From Adiantum capillus-veneris (Eukaryota; Streptophyta; Polypodiopsida; Polypodiales; Pteridaceae): 64,000 nucleotides of DNA. Both the position numbers and the translations under genes were made by a program. The stretch is from positions 115,895,587 through 115,959,586 of the forward strand of contig CM043947.1 in the NCBI GenBank assembly GCA_014529385.2, in the 5' to 3' direction. A model generated the notes under the pieces. The model did no database searches. It saw only the letters and a program-made list of their open reading frames with translations, and was not told where the DNA came from. Positions 58,122-64,000 of this stretch are shown here, in pieces. Numbering within the stretch: position 1 is the stretch's first letter; each line of letters begins with the position of its first letter.

Positions 58122-61034
58122 AGCACAAAAAGTGCTTGAGGAGTTTCGTATCTGGGATGTCGTCTCTTGGGATGCACTGATTGCAGGATATGCCCAACTT
58201 GGTTAGGGCCAAAGAGCTTTGGGCGTTTTTAAGTGGTTGCGAAGCAAGGGTCTCTCTCCATGCAAGCACATACGTTCTAGGTTGTTTTCAGCTAATGCAA
58301 TGCAAGAGTGTCTCTCTAGATGCATGTTGTTTCATGCAGTGCACTGATTGCAAAATATGCCCAATAGGGTCAGGTCCAAGAAGCTCTGGGCTTTTTTTGA
58401 CGGATGCAAAGCGAGGGTGTCTCTCCAGATGCAATCACATACACTTGCATCTTAAAGCTCTGGGCTGTTTTGGGAGGATACAAAGTGAGGGTGTCTCTCC
58501 ATACACTTTTCCAAGAAGCTATGTGCTCTTTTCGGTAGATGCAAAGCGAGGGTGTCTCTCCAGATGCAATCACATATGCTCTCAGTTATTTTCAATTGAT
58601 ACAAAGCAAGGTTATGTTCTCTCAAGGAGTGCATTGATTGCAAGATATGTCCAATAGGGTCAGGTGAGGAAGAGAGAGGTATTTTCAATAGATGCAAAGA
58701 GAGGGTATCTCTCCAAATGCAGTAATTTACACTTGCACCTTGAATGCGTGTGGCATTACACAAGATGTTGATATGCATAAAAATTCATAAAACACAAAAA
58801 GTGATTAAGGAGCTTTTTGTTTGGGATATCGTCTCTTGGAATGCATTGAGTGTAGGATATGCCCAACTTGGTTAGGGCCAAGGAGCTCTTGGCATTTTTG
58901 AGTGGATGCAAAGCAAAAGTGTCTCTCCAGATGCAAACACATAGGCTCTAGGTTTTTTTCAGTTGATGGGAAGGGAGAGTGTCTCTCTAGATGCATGTTG
59001 TCTCATGAAGTGAAATGATTGCGGAATATGCCCAATAGGTTCAGCTTCAAAAAGGTTTGGGCTGTTTTCAACGGATGCAAAGGGAGGATGTCTCTCTAGA
59101 TGCAATCACAAACACTTGCATCTTGAATCTATGGGCTGTTTTGGGTGGATGCAAAGTGAGGGTGTCTCTCCATATGCTTGGCCAAGAAGCTTTGTGTTGT
59201 TTTCGACGGATGTAAAGCGAGGGTGTCTCTCCATATGTAATCACATATGCTCTTGACTTTTTCAGTTGATGTGAAGCGAGGTTATGTTCTCTCAAGGAGT
59301 ACATTGATTGGAGGATATTTTCAATAGGGTCAGGTCAGGAAGAGAGAGGTTTTTTTAGCAAATGCAAAGAGAGGGAATATCTACAAATGCAATGATATAC
59401 AAATGCACCTTGAAGACATGTTGCTTACACAAGATGCTAATATGGGCAAAACAATTCATACAGCACAAAAAGTGCTTGAGGAGCTTTGTGTCTGGGATGT
59501 TGTCTCTTGGAATGCACTAATTGCAGGATATGCTGGTTAGGGCCAAGGAGCTCTGGGCATTTTTGAGCAGATGTAATGCAAGGGTGTCTTTCTAGTTGCA
59601 AACACATACGCTCAAGGTTGTTTTTAGATGATGCGAGGAGAGAGAGTCTCTCCAGATGCATCTTGTCTCATGGGGTGCACTGATAGCGGAATATTCCTAA
59701 TAGGGTCAAGTTCTTGAAGCTCTGGGCTATATATGTTCGGTGAGGTTGTCTCTCTATATACTTGGCCAAGAAGCTTTGGGATGTATTCAAAAGATGCAAA
59801 GCGAGGGTGTCTCTCCAAATGCAATGACATATGTTGTGCACTATTTTTGGTGCATGAGAAGTGACTGTGTCTCTCAAGATTCAATGTTGTCTCAAGGAGT
59901 TCATTGGTTCCATGATATGTCTATGGTTGAGGCTTCTAATATCCATGGTTCTATATCGGTGTCCTATATTTTGCATGCATCAAATATCAGTGTGTCTTTT
60001 TACCATTTGAAGGGTAATGACATGTGTGAGGGTCGGTTTGAGGATGGATGTTTGAGTGTGGCTGGATGAATACAAAACCAAAGTAGCTTGCGAAGCGAGG
60101 GTGTCTCTCTAGATGTAATCACATACACTTGAATATTGAATCTCTGGGATGTTTTGGGCAGATGCAAAGTGAGGGTGTCTATCCAAATGCAATCACATAT
60201 ACTCTCGGCTATTTTCAGCTAATGCAAAGGGAGGTTATGTTGTCTCAAGGAGTGTATTTATTACTGAATATAGTCAATAGGCCAGATCAAGAAGAGATGG
60301 GTATTTTTAGAATATGCAAAGAGAGTGCATCTCTCCAAATGCAATGATGTACACTTGCACCTTGAAGGCATGTGGCATTGCACAAGATGATGATATGAGA
60401 AAAAAAATTTATAAAGCACAAATAGTGCTTGAGGAGATTTGTGTCTGGGATGTTGTCTCTTGAAATACATTGATTGTAGGATATGCCCAACTTGGTTAGG
60501 GCCAAGGAGCTTTGGGCATTTTTGGCAGATGTGAAGCAAGGATGTCTCTCCAGATGCAAGCACATACCCTCTAGGTTGTTTTTTAAGCTAATGCGAAGGG
60601 AGTGTGTCTCTCCAGATGCATGTCGTCTCATGGAGTGCACCGATTGCAAAATATGCCCAATAGGGTTAGGTTCAAGAAGCTTTGGGCTATTTTTGACGGG
60701 TATGAAGCGAGGGTGTCTCTCTAGATTCAATCACATACGCTTGCATCATGAATATTTGGGCTGTTTTGGGTGGATGCAAAGCGAGGATGTTTCTCCATAT
60801 GCTTGTCCAAGAAGCTTTGTGTTGTTTTCAATGGATGCAAAGCGATGTTGTCTCTCTAGATGCAATGACACATGGTCTCAGCTGTTTTCAATTGATGCAA
60901 AGAGAGGTCATGTTGTCTCAAGGAGTGCATTGATTGTAGGATATGTTCAACAGGGTCAGGTTAGGAAGAGAGAGGTATTTTCAGTAAATGCAAAGAGAGG
61001 GCATCTCTCCAACTGCAATGATGTACACTTGCAC
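58122..61034 (+). pseudogene. PPR pseudogene array, tandem higher-order units
   Basis: Units begin at 58123, 58792, 59463 and 60416 with GCACAAAAAGTGCTTGAGGA (PPR sense AQKVLEE), then DVVSWDALIAGYAQLG-type text and several SEGVSPDAITYTCILK pieces (for example 58410-58457). The first three are 669-671 bp apart; the last is lengthened by an insertion (about 59885-60060). All copies share the same break after GYAQLG, so the array grew by duplication of an already dead gene. Ends where an LTR begins at 61035. Confidence 0.8.
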
Positions 61035-61175
61035 TGTAATGGAAATGGCCTATGAACTTTGAGAGTAGCGGAATTAGGAAATTAGGTGAAGCACTTTTGT
61101 GAGATTACTTTGTGAGCATAGCGGGTGAACTTAATTGATGGTAGCAACATAAACATGGTACTTAGTTAACTTGGC

Positions 61176-61520
61176 ATGAACAATACTTTTGCAAGAGAGA
61201 GAGAGATTTTAGAGAACATGACAATAGTTGATGACCGGATTTATACAAAGCCGGTCCCCCCTCCAATAGGCATTTGTATTATAGTTTCTCCCATCAAGAG
61301 AGACTTGGTACAATACAATGTTTGTGTTCCTTGTGACCTAGGTGATGCAATGAAGATGGAAAGCTTCATGCATCACAAACATAACATAAACTTTGTAGAA
61401 AGAATTAACTATCCCAAGCCTCAGTCCCAAGGCCTCAAACACCTTCAAAGGTGGAGAAATCTAGCGGGGAATGAGGGTAGGGAAGAGAAAGAAGAAACAT
61501 TTCATAGGAGAAAGAAATAG
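61176..61520 (+). other. Open frame in the solo LTR, homologous to 39269-39024
   Basis: ATG 61176, 114 codons. It shares PVPPPIG, IKRDLVQYN and CVPCDLGDAMKME with the antisense frame of the other LTR, then diverges by a frame change. No domain known; antisense to the retrotransposon. Coding is uncertain. Confidence 0.4.
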
Positions 61521-61617
61521 CTCCTCACTTATTATTACTCTTCTTGCTAGCATACATAATAGCATAGTAATGGAGATGGAGAGGATGGCAAGATTAATCA
61601 TTGAAGCATGGCTCTTG

Positions 61618-62070
61618 CATTAGGCAAAATTTGGACCCACAAAGGGGCCCTTTAATGAGTTTGACTTTACCTCTCTCTACCAAAACGGGCACATGGATAA
61701 ATTTTTTCAAACAAACTCCAAAGTTGGCGGAGGTTTGACAGTTAGAATGTCCTCTTCAAGCTCTATCTATTGATATATAGCACGCCATGAGATTCCTTAT
61801 ATTTTAGGAGATTCTTTTTTTGATTCACCTATGATGTGACAACTCTGTCGGAATCTAAGTGAATCAAAAAAAGAATCTTCTAAAATATGAGGAATCTCAT
61901 GGTGTGCTATATATCAATAGATAGAGCTTGAAGAAGACATTCTAACTGTCAAACCTCCGCCAACTTTGGAGTTTGTTTGCAAAAAAATTATCCATGCGCC
62001 CGTTTTGGTAGAGAGAGGTAAAGTCAAACTCCTTAAAGGGCCCCTTTGTGAGTCCAAATTTTGCCTAATG
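61618..62070. mobile_element. Foldback MITE, 453 bp, with 211-bp inverted arms
   Basis: Left arm 61618-61828 and right arm 61859-62070 are near-perfect reverse complements around a 30-bp loop (CATTAGGCAAAATTTGGAC... / ...TCCAAATTTTGCCTAATG). The homologous LTR at 38-39 kb lacks it (..CATGGCTCTCGGTTGGATT..), which gives the empty site. The target duplication could be TA, if the arms start at GGCAAAA; a longer one was not found. No coding capacity. Confidence 0.9.
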
Positions 62071-62566
62071 GTTGGATTTGCATTCCATAGCCAAGAGTGT
62101 TGATATAGGCTCTCACTTCTCACAAGCTTGGAGAAGGAGGTGGTGTTCCTCAAATTTCACCAAGTGAGAATGCCCTTACAAATGATTGTGTGTGTGGAGT
62201 ATATCCCCCTAGCACCCCCCCTCCTTCCTTTGGGTGAGTGGTAGCTTTTCCACATGCTTCAATCTTGTTGGACCCCTCTCCCCCTAGCCAATCACATGCA
62301 GCATGCAGTCAAGTACATGGGTAGTCTTTTGACAAGTGTCCTCCTTACCCCTTAGAGAGAGAGAGAGGTTGAAAATATCTAGATATTTGTTGGATGGAAG
62401 TAGAAGCTCATTGGACCCCTCTTTAGCGCAACCAATAGCATTCAAGCACCCCATGTGGTTAAGCTTAGTGAGAGTCTGACATGTGTCCCATGTGCCCTTT
62501 TAGAAAATGGGTGCCCCTTGGGTAAGTGGAAGGTTAAGTCAGAGATTTCCCTAACTTTGGGACTTT

Positions 62567-62958
62567 TATGCATAGGATGATTCTCAAGCAACTTCCTCAT
62601 TAAGTGTGTAGGTTCTCCTTTTGACTCAAGCATCTTACCCCGCATGCATAGGAGGCTTCTCAAGCAACTTCTTCATTAAGTGTGTAGGGTCTCTTTTTGA
62701 CTCAAGCATCTTACCCCCCATGCATAGGAAGCTTCTCAAGCAACTTCCTTATTAAGTATGACAAGTACCTCAAGTACCTTAGTCATCAAACATGACAAGC
62801 ACCTTAGGTGGAGTTCCCACCTCAAGCTTGCCTAAGGTCAAAGGTAAGTTTAGGTCGGGCTCCGACCTCAAGCACATCCCTAGCTTGCCTAAGGTCAAAG
62901 GTAAGTTTAGGTTGGGTTCCCACCTCAAGCTCAGCCCTAGCTTGCCTAAGGTCAAAGG
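62567..62958 (+). repeat. Two tandem repeats inside the solo LTR
   Basis: CATAGGANGNTTCTCAAGCA three times (period 75-77 bp, 62570-62755), then GCCTAAGGTCAAAGGTAAGT at 62830, 62887 and 62944 (period 57 bp). The LTR at 38 kb has a single copy of the second unit. Confidence 0.85.
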
Positions 62959-63130
62959 AATTTTAACACTAACCATTAAAGGTTTTTAATGAAGCTAACC
63001 CTAACGTCTTTTAAGCTCCATTAGATGCACATTGCTCTTTGATAGACTACCTCCTTTTGGACCCTTATTGAGATATAACCATCTCTCCTCTTGGTCCCCT
63101 GTTGAGGTAAGTCTAGAAGCACTTATTGCA

Positions 63131-64000
63131 CATTGCTCTTTGATAGACCATCTCCTTTTGGACTGCTAGCAGCAAGCTTACACGGATACCATTTTTCGGA
63201 GTTCTCATTGTAAAACACTTATTATTTTGATAAATTGAGAATATTGTAACTCCTATTTTCTTGAATAAACTTTGTAATTAATGAGCTGGGGCTACCAGCT
63301 TCTAGATTGTATCAACCTGTCATTACCCAGCTTTGGTAGAACTTCCAGATTATTAGTTTTGACCACCAAAAACCCTGTCTAAGGTATAAAAGCCAATTTT
63401 TGTAAGTTTATTTTAAGTTTTTGGATAATGAAATACACAACGTTTTCGGGGGATATGTGTTCGCTACGTGAGCCGGGCAGGCGCCGGGCCTCTAGCTGTG
63501 GGAGGTGTGAGAGACTAGATGCAAAACACAAACCAGAAGACTTGGAAAACACCTTAAATGCATAAAAATTGACAACCGGAATGTTGTAAACTGCTAATGA
63601 TTATCTGAAGTGAAATTCGATTACAAATGTTTGCCATTAACGGCACTGATGGTGTTAGGAGAGTTTAATACTCTCAAATTAGATGACGACTGTAAATTTC
63701 TCACTTATGCCTGCCATTAAAACCATTTGAAGCTGATTAGGATGTACATATCTCGTGAAATTACCTGCTTGATGCCCTTGTAATTCCCAATTATGGTAGA
63801 GCGATGTTTTTCTCTCTCCTGGTTACCTTACCGCTCCCTTATCTTGCTACGTAACCCCAGACTCCCTGAATGCTTTTCGATTACAACGTCCTTTGCTTGC
63901 CAAGCTTCGACTTGCCGATTTTCCCTCGCCTTATCTTTCCAGGCTTGCTGAGATCTTCTTAATCTTGAGAAAGAGAGTTCCTAGCTTTTCTGATTCAATT
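63131..64000. other. Region without a recognised gene
   Basis: Contains a partial repeat of 63030-63060 (CATTGCTCTTTGATAGAC), a TATA-like GGTATAAAAGCC at 63381 and the second copy of the 68-bp dispersed repeat. No supported coding sequence. Confidence 0.45.
63447..63514 (+). repeat. 68-bp GC-rich dispersed repeat, copy 2
   Basis: Matches 24521-24588 with scattered substitutions; GC-rich against AT-rich surroundings. Confidence 0.75.

Larger units (their letters stand above)
61035..63130 (-). repeat. Inverted solo LTR of the 38-39 kb gypsy family
   Basis: Minus-strand copy of 37947-39448; begins on the plus strand with TGTAATGGAAATGGCC inside a PPR unit. Similarity runs to about 63130. It carries a MITE (61618-62070), extra tandem repeats (62567-62755, period about 76 bp; 62829-62958, period 57 bp), and lacks the large microsatellite of the other copy. 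No gag-pol adjoins it, so it is a solo LTR. TTGCAC occurs at both edges (61029-61034 and 63126-63131), but a tandem repeat at the right edge makes this weak. Confidence 0.7.

Noticed and set aside
63126-63131. TTGCAC as target-site duplication of the solo LTR (with 61029-61034)
   Set aside because: The right copy falls in a tandem repeat also present at 63026, and the LTR would not end in CA, so the match may be chance.

Overview
The window looks like nuclear DNA of a land plant. The best guess is a fern or another seed-free plant; this is inferred, not proven. The reasons are plant-type LTR retrotransposons primed by initiator-Met-like sites, a Tat-lineage Ty3/gypsy element with two RNase H domains, many decayed plant-type PPR repeats, short GT-AG introns (75-157 bp) and very abundant (CT)n/(GA)n microsatellites. 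No intact host gene, rRNA or tRNA was recognised. Almost everything is mobile-element DNA, decayed gene families or simple repeats.

Layout. 1-2728: end of a 5' LTR, a non-coding interior and the 155-bp 3' LTR of a small LTR element. 2729-11740: a decayed LINE (ORF1, endonuclease, reverse transcriptase, C-terminal zinc motif), split at 5797-10974 by a complete Ty1/copia element with 227-bp LTRs and a 5-bp target duplication. The small LTR element also appears to sit inside the same LINE. 11.8-23.5 kb: gene-poor, with AATATTACC-type repeats, a 1.6-kb polypyrimidine minisatellite, a duplicated 290-bp module around a GC-rich segment, TIR-like pieces, antisense PPR fragments and long microsatellites.

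23.5-37.5 kb is the most unusual part. Two 38-bp inverted repeats (23562-23599 and 37410-37447) enclose three spliced, lightly broken genes. On the minus strand, a transposase-like gene (37091-34594) of unassigned family. On the plus strand, an unrecognised gene (32432-34304). On the minus strand, a gene beginning with a divergent histone H3 followed by an Ulp1-type (C48) SUMO protease domain, with an FCP1/NIF-like phosphatase domain just downstream (30136-27371). The H3/Ulp1 gene and the unknown gene are divergent across 2.3 kb holding six related hairpins and many (CT)n tracts. I infer a large DNA transposon or composite unit carrying chromatin/SUMO/phosphatase genes.

37.9-42.8 kb: LTR plus broken gag-pol of a plus-strand Ty3/gypsy element. 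42.8-46.5 kb: tandem repeats, a primer-binding site and LTR sequence of another minus-strand gypsy element. 46481-55334: a nearly complete, young minus-strand Tat-type gypsy element with a truncated 3' LTR. 55335-61034: a tandem array of PPR pseudogene units (period about 670 bp) interrupted by a 1.32-kb TTAA-flanked element. 61035-63130: an inverted solo copy of the 38-39 kb LTR with a 453-bp foldback MITE inside. 63.1-64.0 kb: no gene seen.

Most retroelement genes carry one or a few lesions (stop, frameshift, lost catalytic or zinc ligand), so they are classed as pseudogenes although domain order is clear.
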